From Campylobacter portucalensis (GTDB taxonomy: Bacteria; Campylobacterota; Campylobacteria; Campylobacterales; Campylobacteraceae): DNA of 64,000 nucleotides. Position numbers and translations under genes: made by a program. This document shows, piece by piece, positions 55,830 to 64,000 of the stretch. The DNA lies in contig NZ_VWSJ01000001.1 in NCBI RefSeq assembly GCF_009690845.1, positions 62,001-126,000 of the forward strand. Reading direction: 5' to 3'. Every line of letters starts with the position of its first letter. Within the stretch, counting starts at the first letter, position 1. The notes beneath the pieces were generated by a model that had not been told where the DNA came from, searched no databases, and worked only from the letters and a program-made list of their open reading frames with translations.

Positions 55830-58162
55830 TTAGCCACCTTTTTTAAATTAAATTTTTTATAACGTGTTTTAAAGATTTTATCTATATCGATTTTATCATC
55901 AAAATACGGCAAATAAGCACCTTCAATATTAGAATCAAATTTTACACATATCGCCAAATCGTCTAAATTTATAGGCTCCAAATTAGAGAGATTGAATTTT
56001 TGCATAAATTCCGTCCCCGCATAAAGGTACGCCACTTCATTTAAGATACTAGAGTTGTTTGTAAATTTGCTAAATTGTCCAACAGGATTGGCTTTATATA
56101 TAAAATCATCAAATTTTTCATTTAAATTTGTTAAATCAAATTCATCGTCAATAAATTGACATTTTATATTTTCAAATTTATATCCCCTGTGGCTAATTCC
56201 ACCATTATCATAAAAATTCTCTAAATCATCAAACATCACATCTCTAAAACCTAAACCTAAATTTGAAGTATAATCTACAGTGTTTTCAAGCCCTACATTA
56301 AGAGCTTTTGCAATATCATTTAACTCATATCCATCATAACCAACTGCTGGATTTATTGGCACAACTCTTTTGTCTAAATTTAAAAAAGTCCCTTCTTGTT
56401 GATTTAATGCAGGAGCATCTAAATCGCTTTCATAAACGCCAAAACTAATATCACCACTCTCATTATATCCAAGAGTTTTTCCGTTTTGAAAATCTTTATC
56501 TAAATCACATATCATTGCTACTCCAAGAGAATTTGTGCGTGGCGGTATGATTAAAACTTCAAAATTTGTGTATTTCTGGATACAGCCTGCTAATTTAGCT
56601 AGTTTTTCAGAATTTTTGCTATATATAAAATCTTCGCCTATTATTAAGCAAAATTTCTCTTTTTTAGCTAAAATTTCATCTAATTTCATCTCATCAAAGC
56701 CTAAAATTTTACTAAATTTAGATATTTTTTGCTCTTTTGTTTCTTGTGTTTTTTTATCTACTAAATTTATATTTTCAAACTCATTTTCTAATTTTTGACT
56801 CAACCACAACGGTAAATTTTTACCGAATTTTTGCAATAAAAAGAGTAAAATTTCTATATCTTTGTCATTATCGTGAATGCAAGTTATTAAATTTTTAGAA
56901 AATTTTTCAACAACTCTATCTTTTATAGTGTGAAAATACAGTCCGCTTGCTTTATTTATCTTTAAAGCATTATTAAATTTATATCCTAAATTTGGAGAAT
57001 CATATCTCAAAAAACTTCCAGCAACCACTATAAAATCACTATTAACCACACAATCAAAATCGCTTGAATAAAGCCTGTTTCCGCTATATCTACTAAAATT
57101 TTGAAGAAATTTTTGATATAAAAATGCCTCATTGTTTATTAAATTTATCTCAAATTTTTCTTTTAAAATGGATAAAATTTTTGCTTCTTCATTTGTGATA
57201 AAGCTATTAAATTTAATATTTTTTATGGTTTTATTTTTAATACCATTTACTATTTTGTTAAAAAATTCTTCGTTTTTTGTGCTGTTTTCATTGTGAAAAT
57301 CAAATCCAAATCTAGCAGCCCTATTTAATTCTCCAAAGTGAAAATCAGAGCCAACTCTATAAATTTTCAATCTTCTATCCTCGATACTTTTTGGCTTAAC
57401 CTCATAATACAAAAGCTCGCAATCACTAGAATGCGGATTAGAAGATGGTATTTTTTTAAGTTCCCATGCATTTGACGTATATGTAAAATGACTTTGCACT
57501 AAAGCTCCAACAGGACAAACAGCAGCACACTCCCCACACTCATCGCAATCCAACTCATCAGTGCCGCTATGACCTATTAAACTTTTTTGAAATTTACTCC
57601 AAACAGCAAAAGCATCTTTTTGCATTACATCTTTTAAATTTTTATCTACTTGATCGCCACCTCTTGGAACAGTTTTTAAAGATTCACAACCAATTTTATC
57701 TTTACAGACAGTAACGCATCTTTCACAAACTATACAAAGGCTTGGTTCATAATCAACCACACCCCATTTTTGAAGAGGCTTATGAGTGTCTTTAATAGCA
57801 TAAGGAACCTCATCTACTCCCATATGCATTGTAAAATTTTGAAGCTCGCACTCGCCACTTTGATCACAAACACCGCACTCTAAAGGGTGATTTATACAAT
57901 AAGTTTGCATTATAGCTTTTCTAGCTTGTATGATTTCATCGGTATGAGTTAATATCTCCATACCATCTTTTGCTTTTGCATTACAGCTATAAACTATCTT
58001 TCCGCCTGTTTCAACCATACAAAGCCTACAAGCAAGAGTCGGACTACAGCCACTTAAGTAACAAATAGCTGGTATGTAGATATTGTTTCTTCTTGCTATG
58101 TTTAATATGCTTTCACTCTCATCACACTCACAAATTTTACCATTTATTGTTATATTTGCCAT
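55826..58162 (-). CDS. nuoG: Complex I subunit G, diverged C-terminus
   Basis: A 778-residue peripheral-arm protein. The first ~220 residues carry the clusters: [2Fe-2S] (Cys34, 45, 48, 60), HPLECGVCDQSGECELQN, CIVCERCVTVC and a further CDECGECAAVCP. The following ~550 residues correspond to the molybdopterin-like part of NuoG but are strongly diverged and Asn/Lys/Phe-rich. The extra ferredoxin-like cluster motif fits complex I that accepts electrons from something other than NADH. Neighbouring genes replace nuoE and nuoF. Confidence 0.88.
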   Translation of the reverse strand: MANITINGKICECDESESILNIARRNNIYIPAICYLSGCSPTLACRLCMVETGGKIVYSCNAKAKDGMEILTHTDEIIQARKAIMQTYCINHPLECGVCDQSGECELQNFTMHMGVDEVPYAIKDTHKPLQKWGVVDYEPSLCIVCERCVTVCKDKIGCESLKTVPRGGDQVDKNLKDVMQKDAFAVWSKFQKSLIGHSGTDELDCDECGECAAVCPVGALVQSHFTYTSNAWELKKIPSSNPHSSDCELLYYEVKPKSIEDRRLKIYRVGSDFHFGELNRAARFGFDFHNENSTKNEEFFNKIVNGIKNKTIKNIKFNSFITNEEAKILSILKEKFEINLINNEAFLYQKFLQNFSRYSGNRLYSSDFDCVVNSDFIVVAGSFLRYDSPNLGYKFNNALKINKASGLYFHTIKDRVVEKFSKNLITCIHDNDKDIEILLFLLQKFGKNLPLWLSQKLENEFENINLVDKKTQETKEQKISKFSKILGFDEMKLDEILAKKEKFCLIIGEDFIYSKNSEKLAKLAGCIQKYTNFEVLIIPPRTNSLGVAMICDLDKDFQNGKTLGYNESGDISFGVYESDLDAPALNQQEGTFLNLDKRVVPINPAVGYDGYELNDIAKALNVGLENTVDYTSNLGLGFRDVMFDDLENFYDNGGISHRGYKFENIKCQFIDDEFDLTNLNEKFDDFIYKANPVGQFSKFTNNSSILNEVAYLYAGTEFMQKFNLSNLEPINLDDLAICVKFDSNIEGAYLPYFDDKIDIDKIFKTRYKKFNLKKVAK

Positions 58163-58163
58163 G

Positions 58164-58847
58164 CTAAACCTTGCTAATTTTTACTAATTCAAATTTATAA
58201 CTATCTATAATATCAACACCAAGAAGGGCAATTGTGCCTTTTAAATTCTCATCTAACTCAAATTTTGTTGTAACTTCTAATGAATTTGAACTTATTTTTA
58301 CAAAATCGCCATCTTTTATTTTTGCCACCATACAAAAATACTTTCCGCCTGTAAATTTATTATTTTTGGTATGTTTAAAAATAACGGCTCCATCATAATT
58401 TAAAAGATCTTTTAATGGAGTAAGAAGATGTGATTGAAGATTGATTTCACATAAATTTTCATCTAAAATTTTAATCTTAAATTTAGACGATATTAGATTT
58501 AAAAATTCTATTATATTTTTGTTATCAATATGAAATTTTATCAAATTTTCATCTACAATTAAACAATCGCACTCATCTAAAAATTCCAAAATTTCGTCAA
58601 TCTCTTCTTCGCCCACATTGCTTTCGCCACTCAAAAAACCATCATCTAAATTTTTAAAATACTCACTATCACTAAATCTAGCACAAATCATTGCCAAAAC
58701 AAAAGATAAACTGCCAATTTCGCACTTAATAAATTTACCTAAATTTTGCTCAAAAGGAGTTATGCTTAGAATTTCTAAATTTTCATTTTGTTTGAAAAAA
58801 TCGCTATTTTCAAATTCTAAAAATGGTATTAAATTTAAAACTTTCAA
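58164..58847 (-). CDS. Protein in the NuoF position, unknown function
   Basis: A ~227-residue acidic protein lying where nuoF (about 430 residues, FMN- and NADH-binding) is found in other bacteria. It has no FMN/NADH glycine motif and no 4Fe-4S cysteines. Epsilonproteobacterial operons carry such a gene (Cj1574c in C. jejuni as I recall); flavodoxin, not NADH, is thought to feed this complex. I prefer the TTG at 58847, which overlaps the previous stop (TTGA) behind GGGGAG; ATG at 58877 would give 237 residues. Confidence 0.75.
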   Translation of the reverse strand: MKVLNLIPFLEFENSDFFKQNENLEILSITPFEQNLGKFIKCEIGSLSFVLAMICARFSDSEYFKNLDDGFLSGESNVGEEEIDEILEFLDECDCLIVDENLIKFHIDNKNIIEFLNLISSKFKIKILDENLCEINLQSHLLTPLKDLLNYDGAVIFKHTKNNKFTGGKYFCMVAKIKDGDFVKISSNSLEVTTKFELDENLKGTIALLGVDIIDSYKFELVKISKV

Positions 58848-59074
58848 AATCTCCCCTTTTTTACAACTATTATCCAATCGGCTCTGTTAAATTTTAGTGA
58901 ATTCATTAAGGTTGAATTTAGTCCAGCAACCAAATCAGCACTTTTTTGAATACCTGAAAAATCCCCTATTTCAAAGATAAATTCCATCACACTACCTCTA
59001 TTTGAGTCTTTTATAATCTCACCCATTCTAGATAAAAAATCACTTTTTAAATGTCTTAAATCGTATCTTTTCAT
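58844..59074 (-). CDS. Small protein in the NuoE position, unknown function
   Basis: A 76-residue protein in the place of nuoE (~165 residues, [2Fe-2S]). It contains no cysteine, so it cannot carry the NuoE cluster. The sequence starts MKRYDLRHLKSDFLSRMGEI and ends WIIVVKKGRF. Similar short proteins sit here in Campylobacter and Helicobacter. Both ends overlap neighbours by 4 bp, so it is an integral operon gene; likely part of the modified electron-input module. Confidence 0.78.
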   Translation of the reverse strand: MKRYDLRHLKSDFLSRMGEIIKDSNRGSVMEFIFEIGDFSGIQKSADLVAGLNSTLMNSLKFNRADWIIVVKKGRF

Positions 59075-60297
59075 CTATCAACCTCACCTAAAATTAAATT
59101 TGTGCTACAGATTATGGCAGAAATATCTGCTATATATCCACCAACCAACAGTTCTTCATAAGTAGAGCAATGATAAAAACTAGGAGTTCTTATTTTTACC
59201 CTATATGGATAACTCTCACCAGTTGAATATATATAAAAACTAAGCTCGCCTTTATTTGATTCTGTTGCAAAATATATCTCTCCTTTTGGTGCTTTTAAGC
59301 CTTGAGTTACTAAAACAAAATGTTTCATTAATGAGTAATTTTGCGTCATAATCTGCTCTTTGCTAGCACTTACATATTCTGGTGCATCGGCTAAAATTTG
59401 AGGATCACTTTTTTCATACAAATTAACACATTGTCTTAAAATTTTTACACTCTCTCTCATCTCTTGAATATAGCACTTATATCTTGCGTAACAATCTCCA
59501 TTATCTGCATACGGTACATCAAAATCAAGCTCATCGTAAATTAAATATGGTTCTTCTTTTCTGATATCCCACTGCACCCCACTAGCTCTAAGCATAACTC
59601 CACTGCATCCATAAGTTAAAGCCATCTCTTTGCTTATTACGCCTACATTTTGAGTTCTCATAAGCCAAATTCTATTTGTGTCTAATAAATTTTCATAATC
59701 TTTAATGCCTGAAAGTATTTTATTGCAAACTTCTAAAAGCTCCTCTAAAAATCCGTCTTGCAAATCAACAAACACTCCGCCTATTTTAATGCTATTGTGA
59801 GTCAATCTAGCTCCACAATATCTCTCAATGAGATCTAAAACATACTCTCTTTCTCTAAAAGCATATAAAAATACAGTCATTGCACCTATATCTAAAGATT
59901 GAGTAGCTAAATAAAGCAAATGAGCAGCTATTCTATTTAACTCCAAAAGCATAACTCTAATAATCTTTGCTCGACGCGGTATTTCTATACCACAAAGTTT
60001 TTCAACAGCACCACAAAATGCGTAATTAGTTCCACTAGAAGCAACATAATCAAGCCTATCAGTTACTGGCACAAACTCATTATAAATCATATTCTCAGCC
60101 ATTTTTTCAATGCCTCGATGCATATATCCAACATGAGGACTAGCTTTTATAATCTTTTCGCCATCAATCTCAAGCATAAGCCTTAACTGTCCATGTGCGG
60201 CTGGATGCTGAGGGCCAAAATTTAAAATCATATTTGAATCTTTTTTCTGAAATTCTATATTTTCAAAAAAAGGTCTAAGTTTAGTAGGATTTTGCAT
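59071..60297 (-). CDS. nuoD: NADH-quinone oxidoreductase-type subunit D
   Basis: A 408-residue relative of the [NiFe]-hydrogenase large subunit without the Ni cysteines. It shows LNFGPQHPAAHGQLRLMLEI, HVGYMHRGIEKMAE, the GKxE-like region PKGEIYFATESNKGELSFYI and PSFYHCSTYEELLVG. It forms the quinone site with NuoB and NuoH. Overlaps nuoC by one base. Confidence 0.96.
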   Translation of the reverse strand: MQNPTKLRPFFENIEFQKKDSNMILNFGPQHPAAHGQLRLMLEIDGEKIIKASPHVGYMHRGIEKMAENMIYNEFVPVTDRLDYVASSGTNYAFCGAVEKLCGIEIPRRAKIIRVMLLELNRIAAHLLYLATQSLDIGAMTVFLYAFREREYVLDLIERYCGARLTHNSIKIGGVFVDLQDGFLEELLEVCNKILSGIKDYENLLDTNRIWLMRTQNVGVISKEMALTYGCSGVMLRASGVQWDIRKEEPYLIYDELDFDVPYADNGDCYARYKCYIQEMRESVKILRQCVNLYEKSDPQILADAPEYVSASKEQIMTQNYSLMKHFVLVTQGLKAPKGEIYFATESNKGELSFYIYSTGESYPYRVKIRTPSFYHCSTYEELLVGGYIADISAIICSTNLILGEVDR

Positions 60298-61085
60298 TAT
60301 CTTCTCTTTTTTACTATCTTAAATTTATCTCTTTTAAGTTTTTTAACAAGCACAACGCCACCATCTTCTTGATACTCTTGTAAGTAAGCATCTTTTTTTA
60401 ATTCCCCGCCATATTCTGTTTCGTGATAAATTTGTGAAAAATTAAACGTATCTTTGCTATCCACAAAAGCTGGATCTCTATTTTCTTCCCCTATCTCATC
60501 TCTATACTCACGCCCAAAAATTTTATCGACTTCATACCATTTTGCTCTCTCATCTCCTTGTAGAGGGTAGCTTTTTAAAAGCGGATGTCCATACCAATCA
60601 TCAGGCATTATAATACGTCTTAAATTTGGATGATCCAAAAATAAAACACCAAACATATCATAAAGCTCTCTTTCAGCCCAATTTGCACTTTTATAAATAT
60701 CACTTACACTGTGTATAAATTCTCCTTTTTCAACCAAACACTTAACTCTAGCTCTTTTTTTATGTTTTATGCTTAAAAGTTGGTAAAAAACTTCAATCCC
60801 ACCTTTTTTAGAGATAAAATCTACACCGCTTATATCACAAAGAACTTCATAGCCAAATTTTTTTAGTTTTAAAAGAGTGTTTTTGATATCTTTTTTATTT
60901 ATAAAAATAACCATCTGATCAAATTCAACATATGAATTTAAAATATCAACACCAACCAAGCTTGATAAATCATCTTTGAATTTACTGTCAGAAACTGAAA
61001 TTTTTTCGCTCTGTTTTGCAACAAAAAATCTATCTTTATAATAGCTCTTTTTGCTAGCATCTTTTTCAAATTTATACTTTCTCAT
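60297..61085 (-). CDS. nuoC: NADH-quinone oxidoreductase-type subunit C
   Basis: A 262-residue 30-kDa-subunit homologue. The signature W-AERELYDMFGVLFLDHPNLR with LRRIIMPDDW and GHPLLKSYPLQGDE is intact. An N-terminal lysine-rich stretch (~30 residues) and a long charged C-terminus exceed the usual core. Separate from nuoD, unlike the fused E. coli version. Overlaps nuoB by one base. Confidence 0.94.
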   Translation of the reverse strand: MRKYKFEKDASKKSYYKDRFFVAKQSEKISVSDSKFKDDLSSLVGVDILNSYVEFDQMVIFINKKDIKNTLLKLKKFGYEVLCDISGVDFISKKGGIEVFYQLLSIKHKKRARVKCLVEKGEFIHSVSDIYKSANWAERELYDMFGVLFLDHPNLRRIIMPDDWYGHPLLKSYPLQGDERAKWYEVDKIFGREYRDEIGEENRDPAFVDSKDTFNFSQIYHETEYGGELKKDAYLQEYQEDGGVVLVKKLKRDKFKIVKKRR

Positions 61086-61594
61086 TACACCAACCTTTTT
61101 GGAGGCTGTTTTCTTCTAGGTGTTTGGCGACGGATTTTTTTTTGCAAAATCATTAATGCATACTGTAAAGTTTCAGGTCGCGGGGCACAACCTGGCAAAT
61201 AAATATCAACAGGAATTATCCTATCACAGCCTTGTACAGTTGAATAAGTATTAAACATACCACCTGTATTAGCACAGCTCCCCATACTAATAACCCATTT
61301 TGGCTCAGGCATAGCATCATATAATCTTCTTGTAAATTCAGCATGTTTTTTAGTGAGAGTTCCAGCTATTATCATAACTTCTGATTGTTTTGCACTAGCT
61401 CTAAAAATCACTCCAAATCTATCAAAATCAAATCTACCGCCACCTGCTGCCATCATCTCTATAGCACAACAGGCAAGACCATAACTCACAGCCCAAAGAG
61501 AGTTGCTTCTACCCCATTGGATTAATTTATCTACTGTTGTTAAAACTATAGGAAGTCCGTTTTGTTTTGAATAATCTACTTTATGGAGTGCCAT
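61085..61594 (-). CDS. nuoB: NADH-quinone oxidoreductase-type subunit B
   Basis: A 169-residue subunit carrying cluster N2, ligated by the tandem cysteines in [11 protein letters not shown], with [12 protein letters not shown] and [12 protein letters not shown] supplying the other ligands. C-terminus is very basic. It overlaps nuoA by 19 bp, suggesting translational coupling. Confidence 0.96.
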   Translation of the reverse strand: MALHKVDYSKQNGLPIVLTTVDKLIQWGRSNSLWAVSYGLACCAIEMMAAGGGRFDFDRFGVIFRASAKQSEVMIIAGTLTKKHAEFTRRLYDAMPEPKWVISMGSCANTGGMFNTYSTVQGCDRIIPVDIYLPGCAPRPETLQYALMILQKKIRRQTPRRKQPPKRLV

Positions 61595-61965
61595 TCTAAA
61601 GCTCCTTTATGCCAAGCGTATATAAAACCTATAGTTAATAGCAAAATAAACAATACCATTTCAACAAAACCAAAAACACCTAGATATCTAAAATTTACTG
61701 CCCACGGAAACATAAAAATTATCTCCACATCAAACAAAATAAACAAAACTGCAACTAAATAAAAGTGAGAATTTATTCTATTTGGCTGCTTATTTGCTTC
61801 TGGACCTGACTCATATATGGCCGACTTTAGCTTATCGTCATTTTGATTTGCAAATTTAGAACCTACAATTGATGATAGTTTTGAAATCAACCAAAAAACC
61901 CCAAAACTTAAAATCAACATAACAAAAGCTCCAAAATACGGATGCTCAAAACTCATATGTGACAT
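61576..61965 (-). CDS. nuoA: NADH-quinone oxidoreductase-type subunit A
   Basis: A 129-residue, three-span membrane subunit and first gene of the 14-gene operon. It shows the typical [20 protein letters not shown] loop followed by [15 protein letters not shown] with its conserved acidic residues. Upstream there is 290 bp without a gene. Confidence 0.95.
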   Translation of the reverse strand: MSHMSFEHPYFGAFVMLILSFGVFWLISKLSSIVGSKFANQNDDKLKSAIYESGPEANKQPNRINSHFYLVAVLFILFDVEIIFMFPWAVNFRYLGVFGFVEMVLFILLLTIGFIYAWHKGALEWHSIK

Positions 61966-62203
61966 ATTTACCTCTGTTTAGAATTTTAAATATTTTATTT
62001 TAATAAATTTTAGCTTTAAGAGTTATGAATTTAAAAAACTAATTATTTTATTAAATATATTATTAACTTATATCTAGTGATTAAATTTAATAAAAATAAC
62101 AATCAAACACAATATAAAATAAAAAAGATTTAGATTTAATAATGAAATTGACAAATGGTAGAAAAAATAATTAATAAAAATTTATTTAAATTATATTTTT
62201 ATC
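61966..62203. other. AT-rich divergent gap between nuoA and the tRNA cluster
   Basis: No gene seen. It should hold the nuo operon promoter; TAAAAT on the minus strand at 61992-61997, about 27 bp before the nuoA ATG, is one candidate, with several similar AT-rich words making a firm choice impossible. Confidence 0.4.
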
Positions 62204-62232
62204 TTGACTTTTATATATTTTTTTTGTATAAT
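62204..62232 (+). promoter_or_regulatory. Consensus sigma-70 promoter of the tRNA cluster
   Basis: TTGACT (62204-62209), a 17-bp spacer and a perfect TATAAT (62227-62232). Transcription would begin near 62239, about 17 bp before the first tRNA. A clear -35 box is unusual in Campylobacterota and fits high, constitutive stable-RNA expression. Confidence 0.8.
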
Positions 62233-62255
62233 TCGCTTTTATTTTTTAAATTAAA

Positions 62256-62332
<77 letters not shown>

Positions 62333-62342
62333 TTTTAAAGGC

Positions 62343-62420
62343 GGTGAGTGTAGCTCAGTTGGTTAGAGCATCAGATTGTGGTCCTGAGGGTCGTGGGTTC
62401 AATTCCCATCACTCACCCCA
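62343..62420 (+). tRNA. tRNA-His (anticodon GTG)
   Basis: Acceptor GTGAGTG/CACTCAC with an additional 5' G at 62343 opposite C62417, the identity feature of tRNA-His; anticodon loop TTGTGGT, T arm GGGTTCAATTCCC and encoded CCA. Confidence 0.97.
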
Positions 62421-62443
62421 TCGAAATTTGATGTTTGTTGCGT

Positions 62444-62520
62444 GCGTTCGTAGCTCAATTGGATAGAGCAACAGACTTCGGATCTGTAGGTTGAAGGTTC
62501 GACTCCTTTCGAGCGTACCA
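62444..62520 (+). tRNA. tRNA-Arg (anticodon TCG)
   Basis: A 77-nt cloverleaf; acceptor GCGTTCG/CGAGCGT (with G-T pairs), anticodon stem ACAGA/TCTGT around CTTCGGA, T arm GGTTCGACTCC, encoded CCA. Confidence 0.96.
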
Positions 62521-62536
62521 TTGACTTTTTATTTAA

Positions 62537-62613
62537 GCGTCCATAGCTCAGCTGGATAGAGCAACGGCCTTCTAAGCCGTAGGTCAGAGGTTCGAATCCT
62601 CTTGGGCGTACCA
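62537..62613 (+). tRNA. tRNA-Arg (anticodon TCT)
   Basis: A 77-nt cloverleaf; anticodon stem ACGGC/GCCGT around CTTCTAA, T arm GAGGTTCGAATCCTC, encoded CCA. It reads AGA/AGG, the arginine codons favoured in such AT-rich genomes. Confidence 0.96.
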
Positions 62614-62637
62614 TTTAAAGTTATTTTAAATTCATTT

Positions 62638-62722
62638 GCGGATGTGGTGAAATTGGCAGACACGCCAGACTTAGGATCTGGTGCCTCACGGCGTGAAGGT
62701 TCAAGTCCTTTCATCCGCACCA
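62638..62722 (+). tRNA. tRNA-Leu (anticodon TAG)
   Basis: An 85-nt class II tRNA with a long variable arm (TGCCTCACGGCG), acceptor GCGGATG/CATCCGC, anticodon stem CCAGA/TCTGG around CTTAGGA, T arm with GGTTCAAGTCC and encoded CCA. Confidence 0.97.
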
Positions 62723-62797
62723 CTTACAATTTTTAACTATAAACTCAAAATTTTAGTGTTTTAAATAAATTTAATTAATAGATAAGTAAAATTTCAG

Positions 62798-62803
62798 TAA
62801 AAT
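62798..62803 (+). promoter_or_regulatory. Probable -10 element for folE
   Basis: TAAAAT in CAGTAAAATATC lies 20 bp upstream of the folE ATG, with a TTAAGGA ribosome site between. A second TAAAAT 12 bp further upstream is an alternative. Confidence 0.5.
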
Positions 62804-62823
62804 ATCTCCTTTTAAGGAATAAT

Positions 62824-63399
62824 ATGGATAAAGAAAATTTTGAAACTTCAGTAAAAAATATGCTTAAAATTATTGGTGAAGATGTTAATAGAGATGGTTT
62901 GATAGACACGCCAAGTAGAGTTTTTAAGGCTTTTAAATTTTTAACTAGTGGCTATAGTCAAGATCCAAAAGATATATTAAATGATGCACTTTTTGAAAGC
63001 TCAAACAATGAAATGGTTTTAGTAAAAGATATAGAATTTTATAGCCTTTGCGAACATCATTTACTTCCTATAATCGGACGTGTTCATGTTGGATACATAC
63101 CAAATGGCAAAGTTGTTGGTCTTTCAAAAATTCCTAGAATGGTAGATGTTTTTGCAAGAAGGCTTCAAATTCAAGAGCAACTTACAGAACAAATAGCTCA
63201 AGCATTGCAAGAAGTTATAGAGCCAAAAGGAGTTGGGGTTGTGATAGAAGCTAGGCATATGTGTGTTGAAATGAGAGGCGTTCAAAAAATCAATTCAATT
63301 ACAACGACTTCGGCTTTAAGAGGGGGATTTATCACAGATGCTAGAACTAGAAAAGAATTTTTTTCTCTGATAAATTCTAAAACATACACAAGGTTTTAA
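62824..63399 (+). CDS. folE: GTP cyclohydrolase I
   Basis: The 191-residue enzyme makes dihydroneopterin triphosphate from GTP, the entry to both folate and queuosine. Zinc/active-site residues appear in [15 protein letters not shown] and [26 protein letters not shown] and [10 protein letters not shown] are further signatures. The zinc-dependent type IA form is therefore present. QueD (44 kb) uses its product. Confidence 0.96.
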   Translation: MDKENFETSVKNMLKIIGEDVNRDGLIDTPSRVFKAFKFLTSGYSQDPKDILNDALFESSNNEMVLVKDIEFYSLCEHHLLPIIGRVHVGYIPNGKVVGLSKIPRMVDVFARRLQIQEQLTEQIAQALQEVIEPKGVGVVIEARHMCVEMRGVQKINSITTTSALRGGFITDARTRKEFFSLINSKTYTRF

Positions 63400-63486
63400 A
63401 ATTATTTAAAATTTTAAAGCTTAAATTTAATAAATTTAATGTATTATTTCAATTAAGATATAAATTATCCGAATTAAAGGGAGAAT

Positions 63487-64000
63487 ATGAAAAGAGTTTA
63501 TTTAGACAACAATGCTACAACGATGATGGCACCAGAAGCATATGAAGCTATGTTGCCATTTTTTTGTGAAAAATATGGAAATCCAAACTCACTTCATCAA
63601 TTTGGTATCGAGTCTGCACCAGCCTTAAGAAAGGCGATGGATCAACTCTATGAAGGTCTTGGTGCTAACGATTTAGACGATGTGATTGTTACATCTTGTG
63701 CTACTGAGAGCAATAATTGGATTTTAAAAGGCATATATTTTGATAAAATTCTCAATGGAGAAAAAGATCATATTATAACTACAGCTGTAGAACATCCAGC
63801 TATTGGGCATACCTGTTCTTTTTTAGAAAGACTTGGAGTTAAAGTTACAAGACTTGATGTTAATAACGAGGGTCTTATAGATCCTGATGAGTTAAGGGAT
63901 TTTATTACAGATAAAACGGCTCTTGTTAGTGTAATGTGGGCAAATAACGAAACAGGGGCTATTTTTCCAATAAAACAACTAGCTGATATTGCACATGAAA
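63487..64000 (+). CDS. nifS: Cysteine desulfurase (NifS/IscS type), N-terminal part
   Basis: The first ~171 residues of a class-V PLP enzyme, cut by the window edge. It starts MKRVYLDNNATTMMAPEAYE and includes FCEKYGNPNSLHQFG, TSCATESNNWILKG, AVEHPAIGH and SVMWANNETGAIFP, all typical of NifS. The catalytic lysine and cysteine lie beyond the edge. A GGGAGAA ribosome site precedes the ATG. In Campylobacterota a NifS-NifU pair makes the cell's Fe-S clusters, so iscU/nifU is expected next. Confidence 0.93.
   Translation, partial: MKRVYLDNNATTMMAPEAYEAMLPFFCEKYGNPNSLHQFGIESAPALRKAMDQLYEGLGANDLDDVIVTSCATESNNWILKGIYFDKILNGEKDHIITTAVEHPAIGHTCSFLERLGVKVTRLDVNNEGLIDPDELRDFITDKTALVSVMWANNETGAIFPIKQLADIAHE

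Noticed and set aside
62399-62723. Overlapping minus-strand frames with GFEPLTYGLEGR- and MKGLEPSRREAP-like peptides
   Set aside because: These are antisense translations of the tRNA genes, a well-known source of spurious proteins in databases.

Overview
The window is very AT-rich, densely coding chromosomal DNA from a Campylobacterota species, most likely a Campylobacter other than C. jejuni. Supporting signs are the gene neighbourhoods recalled from C. jejuni (rplY-pth-lptFG-lysA-pheA-hisC-dxs-perR-CHAD-ubiE-xseA-serC; fabZ-lpxA-clpX-mreB-mreC; trxB-trxA-yraN-hom), a complex I operon whose NuoE and NuoF positions hold unrelated short proteins, TATAAT-type promoters with little -35 signal, and one long poly-G tract inside a gene. 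Species level cannot be settled from the window alone.

Layout. 1-13.6 kb (+ strand): the 3' end of transaldolase, a PilT-type ATPase, L25, Pth, an LptF/G permease, lysine/phenylalanine/histidine genes, dxs, perR, a CYTH-CHAD protein, ubiE/menG, xseA and serC. 13.6-24.5 kb (- strand): cbb3 oxidase maturation (ccoS, ccoI), a D12 adenine methyltransferase, a LUD protein, a short TsaC/YrdC protein, mreC-mreB, clpX-lpxA-fabZ, queH, bcp and a tautomerase. 24.6-27.4 kb (+): ilvE, an SPFH protein and hisIE. 27.4-30.0 kb: a 2.6 kb gene graveyard. It holds an inverted, frameshifted copy of the methyltransferase 5' end, decayed gene remnants on both strands, and one gene that still has promoter, signal peptide and terminator: a Sel1/Hcp-like cysteine-repeat protein carrying an 11-G tract. 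30.0-46.4 kb (-): purF-dapB, a TMAO/DMSO-type reductase with its cytochrome, trxB/trxA, yraN, hom, an aminotransferase, two envelope proteins, rlmB, rsmI, rpmE, rsmE, queD-queE and moaA. 46.5-48.7 kb: a small coiled-coil protein, a UbiA-family prenyltransferase (-) and miaA (+). 48.65-61.97 kb (-): the complete 14-gene complex I operon. 62.2-62.7 kb (+): five tRNAs behind a consensus promoter. 62.8-64 kb (+): folE and the start of a nifS-type cysteine desulfurase.

How the genes work together. Respiration dominates: complex I feeds menaquinone (UbiA-type prenyltransferase, UbiE/MenG); electrons leave to a cbb3 oxidase (CcoI/CcoS needed for its copper) or, by MoaA-dependent molybdenum cofactor, to the periplasmic TorA-like reductase. 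tRNA modification is the second theme: FolE, QueD, QueE and QueH are queuosine steps, with MiaA, TsaC-like, RlmB, RsmI and RsmE as other RNA modification enzymes. Envelope functions (MreB/MreC, a RodZ-like protein, LpxA, FabZ, LptF/G) form a third.

Most of the window is ordinary core genome. The parts worth a second look are the 27.4-30.0 kb graveyard with its poly-G gene and the inverted duplication bounding the 17.4-27.4 kb segment. I did not find evidence for a wholly new multi-gene system.
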